The notes under the pieces are model-generated. The model had not been told where the DNA came from. It saw nothing but the letters and a program-made list of their open reading frames with translations, and did no database searches. From an uncultured Clostridia bacterium (lineage in GTDB: Bacteria > Bacillota > Clostridia > TANB77 > CAG-465): a stretch of 46,040 nt of DNA. The DNA lies in assembly GCA_947632635.1 (NCBI GenBank), contig CANRQA010000005.1:1-46040 (forward strand). The letters are read 5' to 3'. A program made the position numbers and the translations under genes. Shown piece after piece: positions 9,265 to 18,663 of this stretch (positions are counted from its first letter, which is position 1; every line of letters starts with the position of its first letter).

Positions 9265-9464
9265 TTGCTACACCCCCTAATGTAATTCTAATTATTTTCT
9301 TATTATTCATTAGATAATTTTTCATCTAATTTTAACTTCATTTTAAATCAAAGTAAATTAATTATATCGTATTTTTTTTAATTTGTCAATAAAAAAATAC
9401 AAATTTTATTAAAGATATTTTTATTATCCTTTTACATAAAAATATTTAATTAGAAATATTAAAA

Positions 9465-9720
9465 TTTTATCCACATATACCTGTGGATAACTTTCTTTAA
9501 ACACATATGTTCTTGTCAAAAATAAAATTTTATAAAAAATTATAAAAGTATTGAATTTTTGCGAAGTTCATGATATATTTAATCTAGCAAATTTTATATT
9601 AATTTTCACACGTTTCACACAAATCCACAGCATTTATGTAAAATTAATTTTTAGTATATACTATTTTGTCGAAAAGTTATCAACACCTGTGGATAACTCT
9701 GTGGATAACTTTGTGAAAAC
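9465..9720. other. oriC, left DnaA-box cluster upstream of dnaA
   Basis: Perfect DnaA boxes: TTATCCACA at 9467-9475 (+) and its reverse complement at 9482-9490, 9688-9696 and 9700-9708; the variant TTATCAACA lies at 9677-9685. A weaker TTTTCACAA-like box is at about 9711-9719. The first two face each other across 6 bp. The 480-bp gap 9265-9744 contains no convincing gene; a short ORF covering 9551-9814 is chance. This cluster probably also serves dnaA autoregulation, since the last boxes sit 40-70 bp from the dnaA start. Confidence 0.88.
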
Positions 9721-9744
9721 ATGTGTTTTTAGAAGGGTGGTTTT

Positions 9745-11136
9745 ATGGATAACAACTTTATGGAAACATGGTCGCAAGCCTTGGAAATACTGCAAGAAGA
9801 GATTTCACCAGTAGGATATAAAACATACGTTGAAGTAATGGTTCCAAGAATTGTGGATAACAATACTTTATGCTTCTTATCACCATCAAATTATCATATT
9901 GATATTTGCAAAAAGAGATATTTAGATTTAATTCAAAATACTCTAACATTTCTTACAAAAAAATCATATAATATCACTTTTGAAGCCAAAGAAATCATAC
10001 CTGATTCAAATGATAACAAAGAAGAAAGTGTTGAAATCGAACCAGAAATTGAAAAAACCACAAAAGATAAAACTGATACAGAAAATGTAGAAGTAAAACG
10101 AACAAATGAAGTGGCAGGGCTAAATCCAAGATACACATTTGAAAATTTTATAATAGGTTCAAATAACAGATTTGCCCATGCAGCAGCAGTAGCTGTATTT
10201 GAAAATCCAGCCAAAAAATATAATCCTTTATTTATTTATGGAGGAGTAGGACTTGGAAAAACGCATCTAATGCAAGCAATTGGAAATGCTATGTATCAAG
10301 CAAATCCAAATATTAGAATTATATATTGTACTGGTGAATTATTTGCAAATGAAGTAATATCAGCTATTATGAATAATCAAAATGAATCATTTAGAAAAAA
10401 ATACAGAAATATTGATTTATTATTAATTGATGATATACAATTTCTAGCAGGTAAAGATAAATGTCAAGAAGAGTTCTTTCACACATTTAATACACTTTTT
10501 GAAAGTGGAAAACAAATTGTATTAACATCTGAAAAACCACCAAAAGAAATAGCTCTTTTAGAAGACAGATTAAAAACTAGATTTGAGATGGGGCTTTCTG
10601 TTGATATGCAAACACCAGATTATGAAACACGTCTTGCAATATTAAGGAAAAAAGCAGAGCAGGAGAGGTATATAATTAATGATGATATACTTGTAAAAAT
10701 TGCAACAAGGGTAAAATCTAATATAAGAGAATTAGAGGGTGTATTTAATAAATTAGTTGCATATACATCATTTACTAATAATGACTTAACTGATGAAGTA
10801 GTAGAAAATACAATAGAATCTATACTTGTAAAAAATACAAATGTTATAACAAGTAAGTTAATAATGCAAATAGTTTGTAAATTCTTTAATATAAAAGTTA
10901 GTGATATTGTTAGTGATAAAAGGTCAAATAGTGTAGCTTTTCCAAGACAAATAGCAATGTATCTTTGTAGAGAAATAGCTAATATGTCATTTCCAGCAAT
11001 AGGTAAAGATTTTGGAGGAAGAGACCATTCAACTGTATTACACGCATATTCCAAAATTAAAGATGAATATGATAATAATCCCGAGACTAGAGATTTAATA
11101 GAAGATATAAAGAAAACCTTATCTATTGCGGATTAG
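9745..11136 (+). CDS. dnaA: Chromosomal replication initiator DnaA
   Basis: 463 residues in the four-domain order: domain I (about 1-80), an acidic flexible linker (about 85-125), the AAA+ domain with Walker A GGVGLGKT (166-173) and Walker B LLLIDDIQF, and domain IV with the DNA-binding signature GGRDHSTVLHAY near the C-terminus. DnaA-ATP binds TTATCCACA boxes and melts oriC. The ATG at 9745 follows AGAAGGGTGG. DnaA boxes lie on both sides of the gene, which fits autoregulation. Confidence 0.98.
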   Translation: MDNNFMETWSQALEILQEEISPVGYKTYVEVMVPRIVDNNTLCFLSPSNYHIDICKKRYLDLIQNTLTFLTKKSYNITFEAKEIIPDSNDNKEESVEIEPEIEKTTKDKTDTENVEVKRTNEVAGLNPRYTFENFIIGSNNRFAHAAAVAVFENPAKKYNPLFIYGGVGLGKTHLMQAIGNAMYQANPNIRIIYCTGELFANEVISAIMNNQNESFRKKYRNIDLLLIDDIQFLAGKDKCQEEFFHTFNTLFESGKQIVLTSEKPPKEIALLEDRLKTRFEMGLSVDMQTPDYETRLAILRKKAEQERYIINDDILVKIATRVKSNIRELEGVFNKLVAYTSFTNNDLTDEVVENTIESILVKNTNVITSKLIMQIVCKFFNIKVSDIVSDKRSNSVAFPRQIAMYLCREIANMSFPAIGKDFGGRDHSTVLHAYSKIKDEYDNNPETRDLIEDIKKTLSIAD

Positions 11137-11192
11137 AAGAAAATATTACATATATATTACAAAAATATTTCGTAATCGTAACATATAAAAAT

Positions 11193-11479
11193 TTATCCAC
11201 AAGTAACTGTGGAAAACCATGTGGATAAAATGTGTATAACTTATAATTTTAAAAATTATCCACACCAAACAAATATTCTGTGGAAAAATAGAACAAGTTA
11301 TCCACAGACTTATCCACATAAGTTTTTCTAGTATTAGATAGGGGTAGAGGTACTTATCCACATAATCCACAATACCTACTACTATGACTACTAAATATAA
11401 ATATATAATAATATAATATATGTTTATGTATGCAAAATAAATTTTTAACAAACAACTTTTCTGTGGAAACTGTGGAAAA
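11193..11479. other. oriC, right DnaA-box cluster between dnaA and dnaN
   Basis: Perfect TTATCCACA boxes on the plus strand at 11193-11201, 11256-11264, 11298-11306, 11310-11318 and 11354-11362, and on the minus strand at 11220-11228. Near-consensus boxes: 11208-11216, 11231-11239, 11279-11287, 11363-11371, 11462-11470 and 11471-11479. Density is far above chance even in this AT-rich DNA. The 424-bp gap 11137-11560 holds no gene. A 9-bp inverted repeat (TATAACTTT at 11482, AAAGTTATA at 11514) could fold in the dnaN leader. Confidence 0.93.
11376..11425 (+). other. DnaA-trio array and AT-rich unwinding element
   Basis: Directly after the last two boxes (11354-11371) the plus strand reads CTA CTA CTA TGA CTA CTA (11376-11393), i.e. 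3'-GAT repeats on the other strand, followed by about 30 bp of pure A/T (from about 11394). This matches the DnaA-trio plus unwinding-element layout described for B. subtilis and other bacteria. It places initial strand opening between dnaA and dnaN. Confidence 0.75.
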
Positions 11480-11560
11480 CTTATAACTTTTATTATATAA
11501 ATTATTAAAATATAAAGTTATATTTATCATAAAGTAAACAATATAAAAGGAGATAATAAA

Positions 11561-12679
11561 ATGAATATAAAATGTAGTTTAAGAGAATTAATAAATGGAT
11601 TAAATACTGTATCTATAGCTTCTGCTAATAAAACAACAATGCCAATACTTGAGGGAGTTTTAATAGAAGCATATAATAATAAAGTAAAATTAACAACTAA
11701 TAATTTAGAACTTGGTTGTGAGTATGAATTTGAATGTAAAATAGAAACAGAAGGAAAAACTGTTGTAGATATTAGAATGTTAAATGAAATAGTTAGAAAA
11801 ATTGAAGATAACGAAGTTGAATTAGTTTTAGAAGATAATTTATTTATACTAAAATCAGTAAATGGTATATTTAAACTTGCTACTATGAATGCAAACGAAT
11901 ATCCAAAACTACCAGTGTTTAATGTTGAAAATAGTATAGAGCTTGAACAAGCTACTTTTAAAGATATGTTAAAAAAGTCTATATTCTGTGTAAGTAATGA
12001 TGAAAATAGACCTATATATAATGGAGCATTAGTAAAGGTAGAGGGGAATATATTAACTATTGTAGCTGTTGATGGATTTAGATTAGCACTAAGAAAACAT
12101 TTAAATAAGACTAATATAAATGATTTTAAAGCAATTATTCCAGGTAAAGTATTAAGTGAATTACTAAAAATATTATCAGATATTGACGGTGATAAAATAA
12201 AAATAGGTGTTAATAAAAATCAGGCTTTATTTGAAATAGGACAAAGTGTAATTATTTCTAGAATTATCGAAGGTGAATTTTTAAATTATAATGGAATAAT
12301 TCCTGAAAATTATGAAACAAAAATAAAATTAAAAACTAAAAATTTACTTGATTCTTTTGAAAGAGTTGCTTTATTTGCAAAAGAAAATAAAGAAAAAGAT
12401 AAAAAATCACCTGTTAAAATGAAAATTGAAATTGATGGAGTAGTGCTTAGTTGTGTAAGTGATACTGGAGATGCAAAAGAATCAATTACAGCTGTTGTAG
12501 AGGGTAAAAATTTAGAAATAGGATTTAATCCTAGATATGTTATTGAAGCATTAAGAGTAATAGAAGATGAGGAAATAAGTATTGAATTTACTTCAAGTAT
12601 TTCTCCAGTCCTTATAAAACCAACTGTAGGAAATGGATATATTTACGTTGTTTTACCAATTAAACTAAAACAAGAATAA
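11561..12679 (+). CDS. dnaN: DNA polymerase III sliding clamp (beta)
   Basis: 372 residues, normal for the clamp; three repeated clamp folds are expected. Family features include the N-terminal LRELINGLNTVSIASANKTTMPILEGVLIEA-type start and the C-terminal FNPRYVIEALR ... GNGYIYVVLPIKL. It forms a dimeric ring that tethers polymerase III. Start ATG at 11561 follows AAAAGGAGA. A bidirectional terminator follows at 12705-12737, which separates dnaN from recF. Confidence 0.97.
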   Translation: MNIKCSLRELINGLNTVSIASANKTTMPILEGVLIEAYNNKVKLTTNNLELGCEYEFECKIETEGKTVVDIRMLNEIVRKIEDNEVELVLEDNLFILKSVNGIFKLATMNANEYPKLPVFNVENSIELEQATFKDMLKKSIFCVSNDENRPIYNGALVKVEGNILTIVAVDGFRLALRKHLNKTNINDFKAIIPGKVLSELLKILSDIDGDKIKIGVNKNQALFEIGQSVIISRIIEGEFLNYNGIIPENYETKIKLKTKNLLDSFERVALFAKENKEKDKKSPVKMKIEIDGVVLSCVSDTGDAKESITAVVEGKNLEIGFNPRYVIEALRVIEDEEISIEFTSSISPVLIKPTVGNGYIYVVLPIKLKQE

Positions 12680-12704
12680 TTTTATTAATAAGTATTAAAT
12701 AAAA

Positions 12705-12737
12705 AAACAAGAAATTGAAATTCTCAATTTCTTGTTT
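12705..12737. terminator. Bidirectional terminator between dnaN and the 44-codon gene
   Basis: AAACAAGAAATTGA (12705-12718) and TCAATTTCTTGTTT (12724-12737) form a perfect 14-bp stem with a 5-nt loop, with A-run before and T-run after, so it works for dnaN on plus and for the convergent small gene on minus. Confidence 0.9.
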
Positions 12738-12745
12738 TCAAGTTT

Positions 12746-12880
12746 TCATACAAGCCACCGAATTATCATATAAATGGCAAAAATAATAAGAGCAGGTATG
12801 CCTACAAGTTTAAATATAAGTATTAGTCCATAAACAATAGGCATAAACAATAATTCCAAAAAAGCACCTAAAAGCCCCAT
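12746..12880 (-). CDS. 44-residue membrane peptide, antisense between dnaN and recF
   Basis: Starts with ATG at 12880 after a perfect ribosome site (AAGGAGGC) and ends with TGA at 12746, only 9 bp from a matched terminator. The translation begins MGLLGAFLELLFMPIVYG and ends FAIYMIIRWLV; it is almost wholly hydrophobic, with one or two short membrane segments. It runs against the direction of its neighbours. In many Firmicutes this slot holds the S4-domain gene yaaA, which is absent here. I do not recognise the peptide; it could be a small integral membrane protein or a type-I-toxin-like peptide. Confidence 0.65.
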   Translation of the reverse strand: MGLLGAFLELLFMPIVYGLILIFKLVGIPALIIFAIYMIIRWLV

Positions 12881-12958
12881 TTGAAAGCCTCCTTAAAAGA
12901 AAACACTTAACATAATTATAACATGGATTAAAAAATATGTCAAGAAGAGAGGAATAAC

Positions 12959-14035
12959 ATGTATTTAAAAAGTATAAATCTTGAAAATTTTAGAAATTAT
13001 AGTAATCAATATATAGAATTTATAAATGGTATAAATTTATTTGTTGGAAATAATGCACAAGGCAAGACAAATATAATTGAAGCAATTTATGTATGTTCAT
13101 TTGGAAAGTCGTATAGAACTACTAAGGATATTGAATTATTAAAATTTAATGAAGAATTTTTAAGAATAAAGTTAGATTATAATAAAAAAGATTATGATAA
13201 AGAAATAGAAGTTTTTATAAATAATTTGAATAAAAAAATAATAAAAGAAAATGGAGTTAAAATTTCAAAAATAGCGGACCATGTTGAAGAGTTACCAATT
13301 GTAATTTTTTCTCCAGATAGTTTAGATATTGTAAAAGGTGCACCAGGAAAAAGAAGAATGTTTATTGATATGATTTGTTGTCAATTATCTAAATCATATT
13401 TACTTACACATCAAGAATATATGAAGTGCTTAAAATTAAAAAATAATATGTTAAAAAAAGATGAGATTGATAAAGACTATATTTTAGTTTTACATGAAAA
13501 AATGAGTGATTGTATAGAAAAAATAGTTAAATTTAGAACTGAAGTTATAGAAAAATTATTGATAAAGGCAAAAGAAATTCATAAGAAATTAACAGATTCA
13601 AAAGAAGAAATAAATGTTGAGTATGTTACTGATTTTATGAATTTAGATAAACAAGAAATAAAAAAATATTTAGATGAACATTTATATATTGATATATTAA
13701 GGAAATCCTCTATAAAAGGGATACAAAGAGATGATATAAATATATATATAAATAATTTAGAAGTAGGAAAGTATGGCTCACAAGGGCAAAATAGGACAGC
13801 ATTACTTACTTTAAAACTTGCTGATTTTGAAGTATTAAAAGATGAAAAAGAAGAAGTACCTATATTACTTTTAGATGATATAATGTCTGAACTTGATAGT
13901 AATAGAATTAATTTTCTTTTAGATTATATTGAGGGTTACCAGAGTGTTATAACTACAACAGATGCTTCATTTGTAAAAAATGTAGAAAATATAAAAATTT
14001 CAAAAGTTTTAAATGGAACACTTAAAAAATTATAA
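12959..14035 (+). CDS. recF: DNA repair ATPase RecF
   Basis: 358 residues, SMC-like ABC ATPase that helps load RecA at single-strand gaps. Walker A is VGNNAQGKTNIIEA (about 27-40), the signature is GSQGQNRTALLTLKLA, and Walker B plus D-loop is PILLLDDIMSELD. The N-terminus LKSINLENFRNY is typical. Start ATG at 12959 follows GAGAGGA. It lies downstream of dnaN but after a terminator, so it has its own promoter. Its last about 16 codons have a degraded second copy just upstream of gyrB (15087-15134). Confidence 0.97.
   Translation: MYLKSINLENFRNYSNQYIEFINGINLFVGNNAQGKTNIIEAIYVCSFGKSYRTTKDIELLKFNEEFLRIKLDYNKKDYDKEIEVFINNLNKKIIKENGVKISKIADHVEELPIVIFSPDSLDIVKGAPGKRRMFIDMICCQLSKSYLLTHQEYMKCLKLKNNMLKKDEIDKDYILVLHEKMSDCIEKIVKFRTEVIEKLLIKAKEIHKKLTDSKEEINVEYVTDFMNLDKQEIKKYLDEHLYIDILRKSSIKGIQRDDINIYINNLEVGKYGSQGQNRTALLTLKLADFEVLKDEKEEVPILLLDDIMSELDSNRINFLLDYIEGYQSVITTTDASFVKNVENIKISKVLNGTLKKL
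13987..14013 (+). repeat. Direct repeat, copy 1: recF 3' end
   Basis: 27 bases, beginning AAATATAAAAATTTC, are identical to 15087-15113. The similarity continues, less exactly, through the recF stop (14014-14038 against 15114-15138). This copy is the functional end of recF. Confidence 0.8.
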
Positions 14036-14083
14036 CAAATTTATTAAAAATTTTTAAATATTTAATATGGGAGATTTTTTATT

Positions 14084-15085
14084 ATGGAAAATTTAAAAAT
14101 AAAGAATATAAATGGTGATGGATATGAGCTTGGATTAAAATTTTCAAAATTATTTAACAGTAATTTTAAAAATAAATTTAATTATTATAAAAATTTATTA
14201 AATGATAAAAAAATTAAGAATAATTTTGAAAAAGTAAAGAAAAAATTAGAATACAAATATCCAAATTATTTACAAGAAACATATGGTAGAGCAGATGGTT
14301 TTAATATTACTAGAGATGAATATTTATTAAGTATTTGTTTTGAATTATATTCATTAAGAGAATCTTGTACTGATATTATTATAAAAATAGATAATAAACA
14401 TATAATATCTGGACATAATGAAGATTTAGAAGAAAATTTAGAAGAATTAATGTTTGTAAAATATAATAATAAAAATGGATACTTTTGTGAATTATCAACA
14501 TATAATTGTCCACAAGGAACAACATTTGGGTGGAACGATAAAGGGATAATTTATAGTGTAAATTCAATAGAATTAAAGAATAATAATGAAATAGGAATTC
14601 CAGTATGGTTTATTTTAAGAGATATTGTGAATTGTAGTAATATAGAAGAAATTATAAATAAAATTGATGTGAATGATTGTGCATCAGCATTTAGTTTAAA
14701 TATTATAGATAGTAATAATAATAACGCTTATTCAATAGAAAAAGTTTTAAATAAATTAGATGTTATAAGTATAGATAATAAATATATACATACAAATCAT
14801 ATAATACATCCTAATATTGATAATAGATTATGTGTTAGTAGTAAATCTTCATTAATTAGAATAAATACAGGTATAAATCAATTAAATCATATTAATTTAA
14901 AAAATACTAATATAGAAGATGTAAGAAAAATTTTACGATATAGTAAAAATAGTAAAGAATTTATATATAGAAATATAGGAGAAGATGAATATCCAACTGT
15001 TGCAACTTTTTTATTTGATAGTATGAATAAAGAAATACAAATTTATAGTTATTATGATAAAAAATACATAAAAATAAATATTTAA
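14084..15085 (+). CDS. C45-family NTN hydrolase (acyltransferase/amidase type)
   Basis: 333 residues, similar to the acyl-CoA:6-aminopenicillanate acyltransferase family (peptidase C45). Evidence is the motif RESCTDIIIKI (Cys at about 103, the likely N-terminal nucleophile after self-cleavage) followed by the HNEDLEE block (about 119-125), FGWNDKGIIYSVNSIE and the TNHIIHP region. Family members cleave or transfer acyl groups on amides; the substrate here is unknown. No signal peptide is visible, so it is probably cytoplasmic. It is very Asn/Ile-rich and AT-rich in codons. It sits between recF and gyrB, genes that are normally adjacent, and is bracketed by the recF-tail repeats, so it is probably an insertion. 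Confidence 0.8.
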   Translation: MENLKIKNINGDGYELGLKFSKLFNSNFKNKFNYYKNLLNDKKIKNNFEKVKKKLEYKYPNYLQETYGRADGFNITRDEYLLSICFELYSLRESCTDIIIKIDNKHIISGHNEDLEENLEELMFVKYNNKNGYFCELSTYNCPQGTTFGWNDKGIIYSVNSIELKNNNEIGIPVWFILRDIVNCSNIEEIINKIDVNDCASAFSLNIIDSNNNNAYSIEKVLNKLDVISIDNKYIHTNHIIHPNIDNRLCVSSKSSLIRINTGINQLNHINLKNTNIEDVRKILRYSKNSKEFIYRNIGEDEYPTVATFLFDSMNKEIQIYSYYDKKYIKINI

Positions 15086-15086
15086 T

Positions 15087-15113
15087 AAATATAAAAATTT
15101 CAAAAGTTTTAAA
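15087..15113 (+). repeat. Direct repeat, copy 2: recF-tail remnant before gyrB
   Basis: Identical over 27 bases to 13987-14013, then diverging (about 20 of 26 further bases match with a 1-nt deletion, through TTATAA). In the recF frame it would read NIKISKVLN and then stop at once. It is non-functional and lies 66 bp upstream of gyrB. Confidence 0.8.
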
Positions 15114-15161
15114 CTGAAACTTGCAAAATTATAATAAAGTATGATATAAATATATATATGA

Positions 15162-17096
<1,935 letters not shown>

Positions 17097-17098
17097 TT

Positions 17099-17138
17099 AA
17101 ATAAATAGCTTTTATATTTATATAAGAGCTATTTATTT
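17099..17138 (+). terminator. gyrB terminator
   Basis: AAATAAATAGCT (17099-17110) and AGCTATTTATTT (17127-17138) pair perfectly with a 16-nt loop and run into a T-tract, starting two bases after the gyrB stop. Confidence 0.85.
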
Positions 17139-17208
17139 TTTTAAAATTATTATCTTATAAAAAAATAAAATCAAAATATTAAAAGTTATTTTTATATACA
17201 AAAATAAC

Positions 17209-17237
17209 TTGACAAAAATGAAGATGTAATATATAAT
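17209..17237 (+). promoter_or_regulatory. Sigma-A promoter for the first DUF4143 ATPase
   Basis: Perfect TTGACA (17209-17214), 17-bp spacer, perfect TATAAT (17232-17237), 18 bp upstream of the start codon. Confidence 0.8.
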
Positions 17238-17254
17238 ATATATAGGTGATAAAT

Positions 17255-18451
17255 ATGTTGAAAAGAGAAATATATTTAGATAAAATTAGAGATTTTTATG
17301 ATAGTGATTTGATTAAAATTTTAGTGGGAATTCGTAGATGTGGTAAATCTGTTATATTAGAGCAAATTATTGAAGAATTAAAAGAAAGAAATATTGATGA
17401 AAATCATATTATATACATAAATTTTGAATTTATAGAATTTGAACAATTGATAGATTATAAAAAATTAAATCAATATATAAAAGAAAAAATTGTAGATGAT
17501 AAGTTATACTATTTGTTTTTTGATGAAATACAAAATGTTGAACATTTTGAAAAGGTTATTAATTCATTAAGAGCTTCAAAAAAAGTCAGTATATTTATAA
17601 CAGGCTCAAATAGTAGGTTATTATCAGAAGAATTATCAACTGTACTTTCAGGACGATATGTAAGTTTTAAAATTAATCCATTGTCATATAAGGAAGTGCT
17701 ACAATTATTAGGAAAAAAGAAATCTACAGATGAAATATTTCAAAGTTATATGAAATGGGGTAGTTTGCCAAATAGATTTGAATTTCAAAAAGAAGAAGCA
17801 ATTAAAAATTATTTGTATGGTGTATTTGACTCAATTATTTTAAGAGATGTAGTAGAAAGATTAAAAATTAGAGATACTGTACTATTTAATTTAATTTTAA
17901 AGTATATTATAGATACAATAGGAAGAGAATTTTCCGCTGAAAATATTATAAACTTCTTAAAAAATGAAGGAAGAGAAGTTTCTACATTAACAATATATTC
18001 TTATCTTGATGCACTTTGTAAAGCATTGTTAATTAGAAAAGTATATAGATATGATATACATGGAAAAGCTGTATTGAAAACATTAAATAAATATTATGTG
18101 ACAGATTTAGGAATAGCTCAAATAAAAAATAATAAAACTGAAATAGATAAATCTTATGCTCTTGAAAATATTGTATATAATGAATTGTTAATAAAAGGAT
18201 ATGATGTATATACAGGAAAAACTAAAAAAGGAGAAATAGATTTTGTAGCCACTAAACCCGATAAAAAAATATATATACAAGTTGCATTTAGTATACCAAA
18301 TGAGGATACAAAAAAAAGAGAATTTGGAGCTTACGATTTAGTAAATGATAATTATCCAAAATATGTAATTACCTTAGATAAATTATCTTATGAAGTTAAT
18401 GGAATAAAACATATAAATTTAATTGATTTTCTTTTAGATGATAATTTTTAA
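17255..18451 (+). CDS. AAA ATPase with DUF4143 C-terminal domain (first)
   Basis: About 398 residues. The N-terminal AAA_14 domain has Walker A VGIRRCGKSVI (about 23-33) and Walker B YYLFFDEIQNV, followed by ITGSNSRLLS, a typical sensor segment. The C-terminal DUF4143 part has YYVTDLGIAQ, ENIVYNELLIKGYDVYTGKT and GEIDFVA, which resembles a PD-(D/E)xK nuclease-like fold (E...D..VA then Q). Function in the family is not established; proposals include DNA-related or stress roles. The ATG at 17255 is chosen over GTG at 17246 because AGGTGAT precedes it. It has its own strong promoter and is a monocistron. Confidence 0.88.
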   Translation: MLKREIYLDKIRDFYDSDLIKILVGIRRCGKSVILEQIIEELKERNIDENHIIYINFEFIEFEQLIDYKKLNQYIKEKIVDDKLYYLFFDEIQNVEHFEKVINSLRASKKVSIFITGSNSRLLSEELSTVLSGRYVSFKINPLSYKEVLQLLGKKKSTDEIFQSYMKWGSLPNRFEFQKEEAIKNYLYGVFDSIILRDVVERLKIRDTVLFNLILKYIIDTIGREFSAENIINFLKNEGREVSTLTIYSYLDALCKALLIRKVYRYDIHGKAVLKTLNKYYVTDLGIAQIKNNKTEIDKSYALENIVYNELLIKGYDVYTGKTKKGEIDFVATKPDKKIYIQVAFSIPNEDTKKREFGAYDLVNDNYPKYVITLDKLSYEVNGIKHINLIDFLLDDNF

Positions 18452-18560
18452 TATTTAAAGAATAAATAAAATTTATATAATATTTTATCTTTAGAAGCAG
18501 TATAATATAAATGCTTTTAAAGATTTTTTTGTGCAAAGCTATAATTATTTACTTGATTTT

Positions 18561-18638
18561 TGGAATTTTGTGAAAAAATATATTTTAAATATGGAATTTT
18601 GTGAAAGATAGCTTGATTTTATATGGAATTTTGTGAAA
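18561..18638 (+). repeat. Three copies of a 15-mer upstream of the second ATPase
   Basis: TGGAATTTTGTGAAA occurs exactly at 18561-18575, 18592-18606 and 18624-18638, i.e. with 31- and 32-bp spacing (about three helical turns), in the 212-bp gap before the 18664 gene. Copies 1 and 3 are each preceded by CTTGATTTT. The regular spacing and location suggest an operator array for a DNA-binding regulator. Confidence 0.8.
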
Positions 18639-18663
18639 TAATATAAATATAGGTGGGTGGAAT

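Noticed and set aside
9551-9814. ORF overlapping the dnaA start in another frame
   Set aside because: It crosses the DnaA-box cluster and the true dnaA start and has no ribosome site.
11146-11451. A 101-codon ORF on the minus strand between dnaA and dnaN
   Set aside because: It consists of translated DnaA boxes and AT-rich DNA (low-complexity Ile/Tyr/Leu) and lies wholly in oriC.
13735-13755. Second recF-gyrB repeat (GATATAAATATATATAT in recF and again near 15143)
   Set aside because: Low-complexity AT sequence that recurs by chance; not used as evidence for the insertion model.
18561-18638. CRISPR array
   Set aside because: Only three 15-bp repeats with 16-17 bp gaps, no cas genes, and location in a promoter; better read as an operator array.
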